From positions 637,147 through 701,146 of the forward strand of contig JALDRJ010000002.1 in the NCBI GenBank assembly GCA_031315865.1: 64,000 nt of DNA, in the 5' to 3' direction. The DNA is from Nitrospirales bacterium. GTDB lineage: Bacteria > Nitrospirota > Nitrospiria > Nitrospirales > UBA8639. Below the pieces are notes generated by a model. The model was not told the DNA's origin. It ran no database searches and saw nothing but the letters and a program-made list of their open reading frames with translations. Positions 26,918 to 36,475 of this stretch are shown here, in pieces (the stretch's first letter is position 1; every line of letters begins with the position of its first letter). The position numbers and the translations under genes were made by a program.

Positions 26918-27499
26918 TCAGGCAATGTCCCCTGGATTCCGCCGAGTATGAAACTGATTCATAGCTTGCTCAACGCCGTCACGAGCGAGCGTCTCCAGAG
27001 CATCGGCCGTTCGTTCGAAAATTTTGGGCAACTCCGAGCATTCCGCGGAAGAAAATGGAGTAAGCACATAATCCACCACCTCAACGCCAGTAGGAGGGCG
27101 GTCGATACCAATTTTCAAACGGCTAAACTCATCGGTTTCTAAGCCTGACAAAAGAGACCGTATGCCATTATGACCTCCAGCCCCGCCTCGCGTCTTAAAG
27201 CGCAATGTCCCAAAAGGTAAATCCAAATCGTCATACACAATAACCAGCTCGCGGGTCTCGAGAGCGGCATGACGAACCAGTTCCCCAACGACTACGCCCA
27301 TTTGGTTCATCCATGTTTGAGGCAAGATAAGATGAACGGGTTTGCCACCGATTATCCCCATTCCCTGATAGGCCTGAAAGCTAAGACTCAGCGAGATGTG
27401 CTGCTTTTCAGCAAGATACTCGACGGCCATTCGTCCAATATTATGACGAGTCGACGAATACCCAGGGCCTGGATTGCCAAGACCAATAATTCGGAGCAA
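26918..27499 (-). CDS. pth: Peptidyl-tRNA hydrolase
   Basis: Releases tRNA from stalled peptidyl-tRNA. The N-terminal GLGNPGPGYSSTRHNIG contains the catalytic His20 and Asn-binding residues; MNQMGVVVGEL, DDLDLPFG and GGAGGHNG(I)RS follow as expected. The length of 193 is standard. It starts only three bases after the rplY stop, consistent with the common rplY-pth pairing. Confidence 0.95.
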   Translation of the reverse strand: MLRIIGLGNPGPGYSSTRHNIGRMAVEYLAEKQHISLSLSFQAYQGMGIIGGKPVHLILPQTWMNQMGVVVGELVRHAALETRELVIVYDDLDLPFGTLRFKTRGGAGGHNGIRSLLSGLETDEFSRLKIGIDRPPTGVEVVDYVLTPFSSAECSELPKIFERTADALETLARDGVEQAMNQFHTRRNPGDIA

Positions 27500-27502
27500 C
27501 GA

Positions 27503-28204
27503 CTACTTTTTATCCTCCTTGCCCTTGCTCTCGCCCTTACCATCACCAGCCGCAGTGGCTTCTCCCTTATCAGCAGCTTTTGGATCAGTAGAGGCGGCCT
27601 CCGCTGTCTCCCGGGCGAGGAGCGCTTCAAGTTTCGCTTCAGACATCTTGGTGACGACATGGGTGACCATAAGCTCTACATCATCCATGACTTTTACACC
27701 CTCTGGAACCACAAGATCTTTTACGTATACCGCTTCCCCGATTTGCAAGTTTTCTGCGTCCACTTCGATATGATCCGGCAGCTGGGCTGGCAGACATTCG
27801 ATATGAAGCTCCCGAAGCACATTTTGCAGCACACCACCTTCTTTGACGCCAATCGGCGTCGCCCCGACCGTCGTGACCGGAACTTTTACGCGAAGTGGTT
27901 TGTCCATCGACACTTCAAAAAGATCAACATGCAGAAGCGTTCCGGCTACAGGATCAATTTGATAATCTTGCATAACAGCTACACGCTGCTCTGGCTTACC
28001 ATCTCCCGTGAGATGGACGGTTATGAGACCCGTGTGGCCAGCCTGCGAGAGGATCACGTGCCTGGCGTCTTTCGGGTCCATCGAAATCAATAAAGACGTG
28101 CCTCCTCCATATAACACAGCAGGAATTTTCCCATTACGACGTAACTCACGTGCTGGCCCTTTACCAAACTTTTCTCGCCTTTCGACGGTCACCTCAAATT
28201 TCAT
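27503..28204 (-). CDS. rplY: 50S ribosomal protein L25 (Ctc form)
   Basis: Binds 5S rRNA. The long Ctc form has an N-terminal L25 domain (RREKFGKGPARELRRNGKIPAVLYGG) and a beta-rich C-terminal domain to about residue 190. The last 40 residues are rich in Ala, Glu, Lys and Gly and probably disordered. It lies between prs and pth, a frequent arrangement. Confidence 0.93.
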   Translation of the reverse strand: MKFEVTVERREKFGKGPARELRRNGKIPAVLYGGGTSLLISMDPKDARHVILSQAGHTGLITVHLTGDGKPEQRVAVMQDYQIDPVAGTLLHVDLFEVSMDKPLRVKVPVTTVGATPIGVKEGGVLQNVLRELHIECLPAQLPDHIEVDAENLQIGEAVYVKDLVVPEGVKVMDDVELMVTHVVTKMSEAKLEALLARETAEAASTDPKAADKGEATAAGDGKGESKGKEDKK

Positions 28205-28342
28205 TGGCTGTCCCTCACTTTAGACTCATTCAAAATAATCAATCGTACTTCTATCTCGCGCTTTCCCTGCCCAAAGGGATTCATCCCTGCATCTGCGTTC
28301 GTATATCTAGACTCATCCTGACAAATATCAAGTTAATGGTGT

Positions 28343-29284
28343 TTAGACAAACAACGACGTCACAGATTCTTCATGATGAATGCGTAATATCGCTTCTCCT
28401 AAGAGCGGAGCCACCGACAGCGCTCGAAGCTTCGAACATTGCTGATCTCGGCCGTCGAGTGGAATGGTATTCGTCACGATTATTTCACGAAGACTCGAAT
28501 TCTGTAACCGTTCGAGTGCCGGCCCCGACAAGACCGCATGTGTACATCCGGCAATGGCGCTCAACGCGCCATTATCGATACAGGCCTGGGCCGTTTGAAC
28601 GATCGTTCCTGCCGTATCGATCATATCGTCCAGAAGAAGGACATGCTTACCTTTTACTTCACCGATGATATTCATGACTTCAGCTTGATTGGCAGCTTCT
28701 CGCCGCTTATCGATAATCGCCAGAGCTGCATCCAGTCGCTTGGCGAATGCTCGGGCTCGTTCCACACCGCCGGCATCGGGAGAAACCACGACAACATCCT
28801 CATAACACTCTTTGCTAAAGTGCTCTAACAATACCGGCGTGGCATAGAGGTGATCGACCGGAATATTAAAGAACCCTTGAATGGGCCCGGCATGCAGGTC
28901 CATCGTTAGAATCCGCTGAGCACCGGCGACGGTGAGTAAATCGGCCATGAGCTTTGCACTGATTGGCACCCGCGGCTGATCTTTTCGGTCTTGCCGGCCA
29001 TACCCATAATAAGGAATCACCGCCGTGATTCTAGAAGCCGAAGAACGTTTCACCGCATCAAGCATGATCAACAATTCCATGATTGACGTATTGACCGGAG
29101 CACAACAGGATTGAATGAGGAAGACATCGGCTCCTCGCACATTCTCTTCAATTCTGACGCGGATTTCGCCGTCACTGAAGGTGGTCACCGTCGCGTCACT
29201 CAACTCCTGGCCAACGTAGGTAGAAATTTCCTTGGCCAAAGCGGTATTCGAATTGCCGGTGAATAATTTCAGAACCTTAGACAT
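28343..29284 (-). CDS. prs: Ribose-phosphate pyrophosphokinase
   Basis: Makes PRPP from ribose-5-phosphate and ATP for nucleotide, histidine and tryptophan synthesis. The protein has FSDGEIRVRI, the catalytic-loop ITAVIPYYGYGRQDRKD, VVVSPDAGGVERAR and the PRPP-binding VLLLDDMIDTAGT. The length of 313 is normal. A minus-strand TTGACA near 29390 may mark its promoter. Confidence 0.95.
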   Translation of the reverse strand: MSKVLKLFTGNSNTALAKEISTYVGQELSDATVTTFSDGEIRVRIEENVRGADVFLIQSCCAPVNTSIMELLIMLDAVKRSSASRITAVIPYYGYGRQDRKDQPRVPISAKLMADLLTVAGAQRILTMDLHAGPIQGFFNIPVDHLYATPVLLEHFSKECYEDVVVVSPDAGGVERARAFAKRLDAALAIIDKRREAANQAEVMNIIGEVKGKHVLLLDDMIDTAGTIVQTAQACIDNGALSAIAGCTHAVLSGPALERLQNSSLREIIVTNTIPLDGRDQQCSKLRALSVAPLLGEAILRIHHEESVTSLFV

Positions 29285-29365
29285 GCTTTACCTACAGATC
29301 GTCGCGAGACTCCGTTTTAACCTTACGTACCCGCAAATTCTCCCAAACACATCGCAAAACTCTCT

Positions 29366-29395
29366 AAGCTAATTCCGTGTTCCCCTTGTTGTCAA
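29366..29395 (-). promoter_or_regulatory. Possible sigma-70 promoter for prs
   Basis: A perfect TTGACA on the minus strand (29390-29395) is followed after 18 bases by TAGCTT (29366-29371), a weak -10 match. It lies about 80 bases before prs in the 176-base gap after ispE. That gap holds no tRNA or other gene that I can see. Confidence 0.35.
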
Positions 29396-29460
29396 CTTGC
29401 CATTCGCAAAATGCTCTAGAGGAGGTCTGCCTGGGAACTTTTGTGTATTTTGATCAAAAT

Positions 29461-30363
29461 TCACATTATTGCAAGACCTACCGAACTGGTCTTGACACAA
29501 TACACGGTTATTTGAGGGTTTTCCTCTAACGTCTTCCCGGCCCGAAGTGCTCCCGCTTGGTCAGCGAAAAGACCGAAGAGCGTCGATCCGCTTCCAGATA
29601 GCAGTGCAACGTCCGCCCCTAAATCGTATAACTGTTGCTTGATCTCCGCTAATCGTGGAATCGCTGGAAACAAGGCCGTTTCAAAATCGTTTTTCATCAA
29701 CGGCATGAGCTCACCAAAATCCAGAGTTTGTTCCTGCTGGACTTGTTGCAATTCAGGAGGCAATGAAGGTACGCGAGTTCTCGATTCTGCCACTCGTTGA
29801 TATGCCCATCCCGTCTCAATAGGGAACCCCGGATTCACCAACAGAACCCAACGATTCCCGGTCATCGTGACGGGCTCGACGATTTCTCCCCAACCACGGA
29901 TACAAGCCTGTGGTGCATAAAAAAAGAATGGCACGTCACTGCCGATCTCTCCACCAACATTAGCCATTTCCTGGCGCGACCACCCTAACCCCAAGAGCTG
30001 AACGAGTCCCAAAATCGTGGCGGCCGCATCGCTACTCCCTCCGCCCAATCCGGCCCCCATAGGGATATGCTTTTCAAGGTGAATATCGACGCCAATAACA
30101 AGATGAGCTTTCTCTAAAACCCTCGCTGCGGCTCGATAGACCAGGTTGTCTTCCCCGACAGATAAACTATCAAGCTGACAGGTTAATCGAATGCTCGTTG
30201 AAGATGGATTGCGTTGAATGGTCAGATAGTCAAAAAAGTCGACCGTATGCATGATCGACCATAATTCATGATACCCGTTCGGCAAACGTCCGAGAATTTT
30301 AAGGATAAGATTCAGTTTTGCTGGAGCGCTTACTCGTACTTCATCAAGTGCTGACGCAGTCAT
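29461..30363 (-). CDS. ispE: 4-diphosphocytidyl-2-C-methyl-D-erythritol kinase
   Basis: GHMP-family kinase of the non-mevalonate isoprenoid pathway. The ATP-binding motif PMGAGLGGGSSDAA is near residues 105-118, with the N-terminal APAKLNLIL and the C-terminal LSGSGSTLFGLF. The length of 300 is normal. It lies directly upstream of prs, as in many Gram-negative bacteria. Confidence 0.95.
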   Translation of the reverse strand: MTASALDEVRVSAPAKLNLILKILGRLPNGYHELWSIMHTVDFFDYLTIQRNPSSTSIRLTCQLDSLSVGEDNLVYRAAARVLEKAHLVIGVDIHLEKHIPMGAGLGGGSSDAAATILGLVQLLGLGWSRQEMANVGGEIGSDVPFFFYAPQACIRGWGEIVEPVTMTGNRWVLLVNPGFPIETGWAYQRVAESRTRVPSLPPELQQVQQEQTLDFGELMPLMKNDFETALFPAIPRLAEIKQQLYDLGADVALLSGSGSTLFGLFADQAGALRAGKTLEENPQITVYCVKTSSVGLAIM

Positions 30364-30396
30364 AACCCACTCGCAAGTGTGATCGATTTTCTCGGG

Positions 30397-31614
30397 TTAA
30401 ATGAGCGAACCCATCGTGAAGAGTGGGAGGTACATCGCAACGACCAAGACACCGATTCCCAGACCGATGAACAGAATCACCGCAGGCTCCAACATCGAGG
30501 TAAAGATCGCCACCGTTCGATTCAACTCTTGCTCATAAAAATTGGCGATTTGCTCTAAGAGCGTATCAAGCGCACCGGTTGTCTCTCCTACGTGAATCAT
30601 CTGTGTGACCATGGGCGGGAACACGTGGCTCCTAGCCAGAGGTTTCGCGATGGTTTCCCCTTCACGAATCCGTAGACGAACCTCCTTGATGGCCTCCTCG
30701 ACGATTCTATTGCCTGAAACCTTCCCGGATATTAGCAAGCCATCGAGAATCGAAACCCCGCTGTTCAACAGCATTCCGAGTGTACGGGTAAATTGAACCA
30801 CCGTCGAGGCCCTAACCACTCTCTGGACGAGGGGAAAGTTGAAGAGTAACTGATCAATCACATGTTTTCCTTGACTGGTATGTCCCAATCGTACGCCAAC
30901 AATAATCAACGACAGTACCACCGTGCCGATGATATGAGCATACGACTGCATCCAAACGCTCACATCCAATACGAATTGAGTCAGCCACGGCAACGCATCT
31001 CCTAACTCCGCAAACATCTGATCAAACAACGGGACAACCCAGATAAGCATGAAGAGAAAGACCAAAATCGCAACTCCTAACAAAGTCGCCGGGTATGCCA
31101 AAGCTGACAACACCTTACCCTTCATGGTCGCTTGCCGCTCTATATACGTCCCGAGTCGATTCAAGATGGAATCCATCAGACCGGTAGCCTCTCCCACTTC
31201 GATCATATTGACGTAAAATTCGTTAAATACAGACGGATGTTTTTTGAGGGCTTCCGCAAACCCAACCCCTCTTTCTATTTCTTGTCGAACCCCGGCAAGG
31301 ATCGGTCGAAGCGCCGAACTCTCAGAATGATGTTCGAGCATGGAAAGGCATTCAAGAAGCGGAATACCGGCTTTGAGCATCGTGGCAAGTTGTTGGGTGA
31401 ACGCTAAGAGCTCTTGGCTTTTGACTCTTGGAGCACGCAACGTTTTCAGCCAATTGCCTCCATTCAGCAACCCGTTGCACTTTTCTTCAATGCGTGTAAC
31501 CAGTATGTGACGCTTTCGTAAGAGAGAAACCGCTAATTTCTCGGTATCCGCGGCAACTTCACCCTGCAACACTTGTCCTCTCAAGGTTTTTCCGGTGTAG
31601 ACGAATACAGCCAT
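30397..31614 (-). CDS. pilC: Type IV pilus inner-membrane platform protein PilC / GspF family
   Basis: Polytopic inner-membrane platform on which pilus motors act. Two GspF domains are visible (about residues 65-190 and 270-390), each followed by hydrophobic segments. The start is the ATG at 31614, giving MAVFVYTGKTLRGQ, the family's usual N-terminus, and 405 residues. The longer frame to 31698 has an unrelated leader. It follows pilT by 67 bases in the unit pilB-pilT-pilC. Confidence 0.88.
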   Translation of the reverse strand: MAVFVYTGKTLRGQVLQGEVAADTEKLAVSLLRKRHILVTRIEEKCNGLLNGGNWLKTLRAPRVKSQELLAFTQQLATMLKAGIPLLECLSMLEHHSESSALRPILAGVRQEIERGVGFAEALKKHPSVFNEFYVNMIEVGEATGLMDSILNRLGTYIERQATMKGKVLSALAYPATLLGVAILVFLFMLIWVVPLFDQMFAELGDALPWLTQFVLDVSVWMQSYAHIIGTVVLSLIIVGVRLGHTSQGKHVIDQLLFNFPLVQRVVRASTVVQFTRTLGMLLNSGVSILDGLLISGKVSGNRIVEEAIKEVRLRIREGETIAKPLARSHVFPPMVTQMIHVGETTGALDTLLEQIANFYEQELNRTVAIFTSMLEPAVILFIGLGIGVLVVAMYLPLFTMGSLI

Positions 31615-31681
31615 TTTATCTACCAACAACAGCGAAAAATACTTGAAGAACACACATGAAAATAGTGACCCGTCCCATGCG

Positions 31682-32791
31682 TTAACGTAACCGTACATGC
31701 GTCAGGCGAGTCGCCCCCCGCTCTCCACGATTCCGGTCCAGAATACGCATCAATTCTTCTGGCTGGGGTGTCGACGCGATGGCGACCTGAGAAGTAATCA
31801 ACCCCTGCCGACAGAGATCGGCCAGCGCCTGGTTCATGGTCTGCATGCCATGTTTCGCCTGCCCTGTTTGCATTATTGAATAGATCTGATGAATCTTGTC
31901 TTCGCGAATTAAATTACGAATGGCGGGAGTAGGAATCATCACTTCCACGGCCAACACACGCCCCTTGCCCCCCGCGTTCGGGACTAATCGTTGAGAAATA
32001 ATTCCCGCCAATACCATGGAAAGTTGTGCTCGAACTTCGTCATGTTGATGGGGAGGATGCGCCGCAATCAATCGATTAATGGTCTGGACGGCTGAATTCG
32101 TATGAACGGTTGCTAAGGTCAGGTGACCAGTCTCTGCGATAGTCAACGCGGAATGAATCGTGTCAAAATCTCGCAGTTCTCCAAGACAGACAACATCCGG
32201 ATCTTGACGCAAGACACCTTTTAAAGCTGAAGAAAAATCTCGTGCGTCTTCGCCGATTTCTCGTTGTGTGATAAGAGCTTTCTTGGGGACGTACGAAAAT
32301 TCAATGGGATCTTCAATCGTAACGATGTGGGCAGCTCGTCTTGAGTTGATCTCATCGATCATCGCGGACAGCGTCGTGCTTTTCCCACTCCCTGTCGGGC
32401 CGACGACCAGGACAAGGCCCTGGGGCCGATCGATCAACTCGGCGAGTACCGGAGGAAGCGCTAATTCCTCAAAGGAAGGAGGTTGCCGCGGAATCACCCG
32501 TAACGCCAAGGCGATAGCTCCCTGTTGCTGATAGACATGACATCGAAACCGTCCGATATGCTCCAATGTCATTGAACAATCGAGTTCTTTCACAGCAGAA
32601 AGCTCAAGCTGCTGTTGCGGAGTCAACAGTTCCTCAACCATACATTGAATCTCTTCACGCGAAAGCGGTACGTCTGAGAGGAGCTGTAAACGTCCATCCT
32701 GCCGAATACGTGGACAGCTTCCGACGGTAAGATGGAGATCAGACCCGGAGCGTTCCGTCACCGACTGACAAAATTCTTGCAAGGTCCGCAT
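31682..32791 (-). CDS. pilT: Twitching motility / pilus retraction ATPase PilT
   Basis: Hexameric ATPase that powers pilus disassembly. It begins with SGSDLHLTVG, the PilT N-terminal signature. GPTGSGKST is the Walker A motif; VTIEDPIEF and GELRDFDTI cover the Asp and Walker B regions, and TGHLTLATVHTNSA the His box. The length of 369 fits. It lies between pilB and pilC. No pilin gene is visible. Confidence 0.92.
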   Translation of the reverse strand: MRTLQEFCQSVTERSGSDLHLTVGSCPRIRQDGRLQLLSDVPLSREEIQCMVEELLTPQQQLELSAVKELDCSMTLEHIGRFRCHVYQQQGAIALALRVIPRQPPSFEELALPPVLAELIDRPQGLVLVVGPTGSGKSTTLSAMIDEINSRRAAHIVTIEDPIEFSYVPKKALITQREIGEDARDFSSALKGVLRQDPDVVCLGELRDFDTIHSALTIAETGHLTLATVHTNSAVQTINRLIAAHPPHQHDEVRAQLSMVLAGIISQRLVPNAGGKGRVLAVEVMIPTPAIRNLIREDKIHQIYSIMQTGQAKHGMQTMNQALADLCRQGLITSQVAIASTPQPEELMRILDRNRGERGATRLTHVRLR

Positions 32792-32812
32792 ACAATCCCC
32801 ACTCCTCTGCCG

Positions 32813-34633
32813 CTACTCATCGGCAGACGTCACAGCCAATACTTCATCAACAGTGGTCACACCGAGCTTGATCTTTTGCAGACCGCTCGCACGCAAAGAG
32901 TTGAAACTCGAACGACGTGCGCAGGCCTTGATCTCATAGACCGGCGCTCGTTGGAGAATTTTGTCGTGCAGTTCATCAGAAAAAGAGAGGATTTCAAATA
33001 ACGGGATTCTCCCTTTAAATCCCGTGCCCTGACACTGCGGACAGCCGGCCCCTCTCATCGGCGTCACTTCAACGGCTGCTTCTCTGGAAAACCCTAACGT
33101 CGTCAGTTGATGGATGGAAATTGAATCGGGTTCACGACATTCTTCGCAAATTTTACGAATCAAGCGTTGGGCGATGACAAGCGATAGAGCCGATGAGACG
33201 AGAAATGGCTCGATACCCATGTCCAGTAATCGTGTCACGGCGCGTATGGCATCGGTCGTATGGAGCGTCGAAAACACGCGGTGACCGGTCAATGCGGCTT
33301 GGACCGCAATACTTGCCGTTTCACGATCACGAATTTCTCCAACCATGATCACATCGGGATCTTGCCTGAGGAATGAACGAAGACCCGCGGCGAACGATAG
33401 ACCAATATCGTCCTTGGTCTGCAATTGGTTAATCCCCGGAATTTGATATTCGACGGGGTCCTCAACGGTCACGATATTCACGCCGGGAGAATTCAAAAAC
33501 TGAAGTGCTGAATATAATGTCGTCGTCTTTCCGCTGCCGGTTGGGCCCGTGACCAGCACCATCCCATGTGGCACTTCCAGCGTCGTCATCACTTTCGAAA
33601 GACCAGCTGCATCAAAACCGAGTTGCGTCAGGTCCAGATTGAGGCAAGAACGGTCCAGAATCCTCAGCACCACCTTCTCTCCGTAAACACAGGGAAGAAT
33701 GGACACTCGGATATCACAATCGCGAATGCCTTCACTCTTCGCTCTCATGCGACCATCCTGAGGAAGTCGCTGTTCTGCAATATTCAAACGGGACATGATT
33801 TTGATGCGAGCCACGATCGCCCGTTGCACGCTTTTGGGGAGATGCATTACCGTGCGCAACACACCATCTAGCCGGAATCGCACTCGAACAAAATCCACGT
33901 ACGGTTCGATATGCACATCGCTCGCCTCGGATTGACGCGCCTGCTCAATCAGGCGATTGACCAGATGAACGACAGGTGCTCGATCTTCTCCACCATCCGA
34001 TCCTCTTTCGGCCTCCTCTCCTACAGGCAAGGATGAGGTGACTTCTTCCAGACATGCCTGAAGCTCAGGGAATGAAAAGGAAGGATTCTCACTCACGCGC
34101 ACATAGCCTTTGCCGGATTGAGTCTGTCGCTCTGAGGTAGAAGCTGAAGCCACTTGAGACGAACGTTGCTCCCGGACTGCTCTCCTGCGTTCATGTGGAC
34201 CAGTATCCTGCTGATACAGGCGGTGAATCGCTGACAGAATATCTGACTCCATGGCCACGACCGGGACGACGTGGACCCCAACAAGAAATTTAATCTCATC
34301 GAGGACACTCGTATTGGACGGGTCCACCATCGCCAATATGAGCCGCGACTCCGTCTTCCGCACAGGAATGACCGTATACTTTTTGGCTATCTCGACAGGA
34401 ATGAACCTCAAAAGCTCAGCATCGACCTGACAGGTCGATAAATCGATCGTTGACACGCCATATTGCTGACTCAAGAACTGCAATAATGTGGATTCAGACA
34501 CCGCTCCCATTTCGACGAGAATACTCCCGAGTCGACTTCCACTGACCTCTTGAACCTGCAATGCCGCACGGACTTGCTCCTCAGAAATTAATCGAGCCTC
34601 TAACAATCGTTGTCCCATGCGCTCTCGTACCAT
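32813..34633 (-). CDS. pilB: Type IV pilus assembly ATPase PilB / GspE family
   Basis: Hexameric ATPase for pilus extension. An N-terminal MshEN/GspII domain (residues 1-145) precedes the motor domain, which has GPTGSGKTTTLY, VTVEDPVEY, MVGEIRDRET and TGHRVFSTLHTTDA. A four-cysteine zinc site (CEEC and CPQC) sits in the C-terminal third, as in PilB and GspE. The length of 606 is slightly long because of a linker near 145-200. Neighbouring pilT and pilC favour a pilus over a secretion role. Confidence 0.88.
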   Translation of the reverse strand: MVRERMGQRLLEARLISEEQVRAALQVQEVSGSRLGSILVEMGAVSESTLLQFLSQQYGVSTIDLSTCQVDAELLRFIPVEIAKKYTVIPVRKTESRLILAMVDPSNTSVLDEIKFLVGVHVVPVVAMESDILSAIHRLYQQDTGPHERRRAVREQRSSQVASASTSERQTQSGKGYVRVSENPSFSFPELQACLEEVTSSLPVGEEAERGSDGGEDRAPVVHLVNRLIEQARQSEASDVHIEPYVDFVRVRFRLDGVLRTVMHLPKSVQRAIVARIKIMSRLNIAEQRLPQDGRMRAKSEGIRDCDIRVSILPCVYGEKVVLRILDRSCLNLDLTQLGFDAAGLSKVMTTLEVPHGMVLVTGPTGSGKTTTLYSALQFLNSPGVNIVTVEDPVEYQIPGINQLQTKDDIGLSFAAGLRSFLRQDPDVIMVGEIRDRETASIAVQAALTGHRVFSTLHTTDAIRAVTRLLDMGIEPFLVSSALSLVIAQRLIRKICEECREPDSISIHQLTTLGFSREAAVEVTPMRGAGCPQCQGTGFKGRIPLFEILSFSDELHDKILQRAPVYEIKACARRSSFNSLRASGLQKIKLGVTTVDEVLAVTSADE

Positions 34634-34647
34634 GGTTGTCTCTGTTT

Positions 34648-35214
34648 CTAGTCCTGATAATTGAGGCTCTTGATGCCTCGATAGAGGTAATGAGTCCCCG
34701 ACGCGACCGTCAGCGTCGCCATCAGCCCCAAAACAGGTTGAATGGTGTGGTCTTGGACATACCCCGTCGTCATCAAGACCACCATCGTGATGTACACAAA
34801 TTGCACGAGCGTCGTTCCTTTTCCGAGCGCCGTCGGCGTGATGTCGATCGAAGATTCCGTTAGGCGGGCCAGAAGCGTACCCGACAAAAGAATCACATCA
34901 CGACTCACAACCATGATCACGGCCCAGACCGGGACTAAATGTAATATGGCTAATGTCAGGAATGACGACATTAACAAGAGTTTGTCCGCAAGCGGGTCGA
35001 GATAGGCTCCGATCCGGGTCTGCTGGTTGGCCATCCGGGCGATGGCTCCATCTAACCCATCGGTAATGGCTGCGATGATGAGAACCAGAAGAGCGTGATC
35101 ATAATGTTCATAGACCAAGAGGCCCACAAACACGGGAACCAAGAGAATTCTCAGAACTGTCAGACTGTTGGGAATGTTGATCGGAATTCCATCTGAGATC
35201 GATACACGGTCCAT
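34648..35214 (-). CDS. pgsA: CDP-diacylglycerol-glycerol-3-phosphate 3-phosphatidyltransferase
   Basis: Makes phosphatidylglycerol phosphate in the inner membrane. The CDP-alcohol phosphotransferase signature is complete: DGLDGAIAR, then GAYLDPLADK, giving the D-x2-D-G and G-x3-D-x3-D ligands. Four or so membrane segments follow. The 188-residue length is typical. It is the first minus-strand gene before the pilus genes. Confidence 0.92.
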   Translation of the reverse strand: MDRVSISDGIPINIPNSLTVLRILLVPVFVGLLVYEHYDHALLVLIIAAITDGLDGAIARMANQQTRIGAYLDPLADKLLLMSSFLTLAILHLVPVWAVIMVVSRDVILLSGTLLARLTESSIDITPTALGKGTTLVQFVYITMVVLMTTGYVQDHTIQPVLGLMATLTVASGTHYLYRGIKSLNYQD

Positions 35215-35337
35215 TTGGCATTCCCAACGCTTACATGAATAGCGTGCCAGGCTTGCTTCTACTGTTGAAAGGGTAAGTGTTGCTTCTTGGGGAAGTCAAC
35301 CGAAGAAAAGTGTATCATACAGAGAGCCACATACAAC

Positions 35338-35366
35338 TTGCGAGTCTGTCCATTCATTCATATAAT
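35338..35366 (+). promoter_or_regulatory. Sigma-70-type promoter for the 35432 gene
   Basis: TTGCGA (35338-35343, four of six consensus bases) and a perfect TATAAT (35361-35366) are separated by 17 bases. A start near 35373 would leave a leader of about 60 bases. It lies in the 217-base divergent gap next to pgsA. Confidence 0.55.
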
Positions 35367-35431
35367 GACGCTCACGATACGATTGCTTGGGACTGAGAAC
35401 GTTCTGCACCCATATAAGGAGCTTCCCCTGA

Positions 35432-35749
35432 ATGAGCACACTGCCCTTGTCATTCCGAGTGCGCAATGCCGTCGTTGAAAAACACCAACTAGAGGGAACG
35501 GATCCCAGTGAACGCTATTTTAACCGCCTCATGCCGGTCAAACGGGTGGATCGAGGCTACACAACGAGTGTGATGTACGAAGCCTTAACGGTGGAGAGCG
35601 ACACACACCAAACGGTTCACGCCGCCATTGCTGATGTTGTCGCGAAATTGCAAGAATTTGGATTCACCAAAATTCGAACCAGAGTAAACTTTAAAGGTCA
35701 ACGATACCTGGCGGAAAAAGAATCTTGGATTGATTATCCTGATTCATAA
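35432..35749 (+). CDS. Conserved-looking hypothetical protein
   Basis: A 105-residue soluble, mildly basic protein with no domain I recognise. An AAGGAG site lies about ten bases before the ATG and a good promoter lies upstream, which support expression. The predicted structure is mixed alpha/beta, with a helix around VHAAIADVVAKLQEFG. There is no signal peptide or membrane segment. Its own promoter suggests it is independent of the divergent pgsA unit. Confidence 0.6.
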   Translation: MSTLPLSFRVRNAVVEKHQLEGTDPSERYFNRLMPVKRVDRGYTTSVMYEALTVESDTHQTVHAAIADVVAKLQEFGFTKIRTRVNFKGQRYLAEKESWIDYPDS

Positions 35750-35832
35750 TCGAGCATCAACTTCGATTGCCTTCCACGATCACCAGCGCCTTCACACTCT
35801 TCATCCATTATGTTTCGAATGATTGATTTACG

Positions 35833-36432
35833 ATGATCATCAAACAACTGTTGTCTCTCACGATATCCGCCATGACACTCATGCTAGTGACCTTGGGACT
35901 CACGACCGGAAGTTTTGGCGAAAGTGGGTTCCTCGACTTTAAGAACAATGGACTCTCGTTTCAATATCCTTCGCACTTAAAGCTGATGAATTCCACCAGT
36001 ACAAGAAAAATCCAACACATGCTCAACCAACAATTACAAGGTATGGGCAACACGCAAGTCTCGGTCGTGGCCCTTGATGTGCTGCTCAATCTACCGGCCT
36101 TCCGTGTCATGATCGCCAAAGAGCGTTTCCTGACAGCCCCTACTCCAGACTACCTGATCGAAGAGCGAAAGCACTTTCTCCATGAAGCGCAACAACGAGG
36201 CATGGTTCAATCCTACGGAGCAATCAAAAAAACGAGGATTGCCGGACACCCAGCAATCGAATTTCATGACCTTGATCAAGGTGCGCAGGGATACGGCAGT
36301 CGTGTGAGAATCCTCTGCGGCAAAGACACGTGGAATATCAGTTTTACCGGCAGCAGTTCCCACACGTACAGACAGAATCAGGAAGCGGTGACCCAGATCA
36401 TTAACTCCATGACTGTCCTAGAAACTTGTTAA
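35833..36432 (+). CDS. Exported hypothetical protein, PsbP/DcrB-like
   Basis: Residues 1-29 are a signal peptide. The mature part opens with FKNNGLSFQYPSHLKLM and later has GHPAIEFHDLD and a terminal QIINSMTVLE. That arrangement resembles PsbP/DcrB-fold lipoproteins and periplasmic proteins. There is no lipobox cysteine. Two cysteines near the end may pair. The role is unknown. It follows the 35432 gene by 83 bases and may share its transcript. Confidence 0.6.
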   Translation: MIIKQLLSLTISAMTLMLVTLGLTTGSFGESGFLDFKNNGLSFQYPSHLKLMNSTSTRKIQHMLNQQLQGMGNTQVSVVALDVLLNLPAFRVMIAKERFLTAPTPDYLIEERKHFLHEAQQRGMVQSYGAIKKTRIAGHPAIEFHDLDQGAQGYGSRVRILCGKDTWNISFTGSSSHTYRQNQEAVTQIINSMTVLETC

Positions 36433-36475
36433 TTCTGTTTGGTGGGTATTGAGATAACTTGAAGATGGGAGCCAA

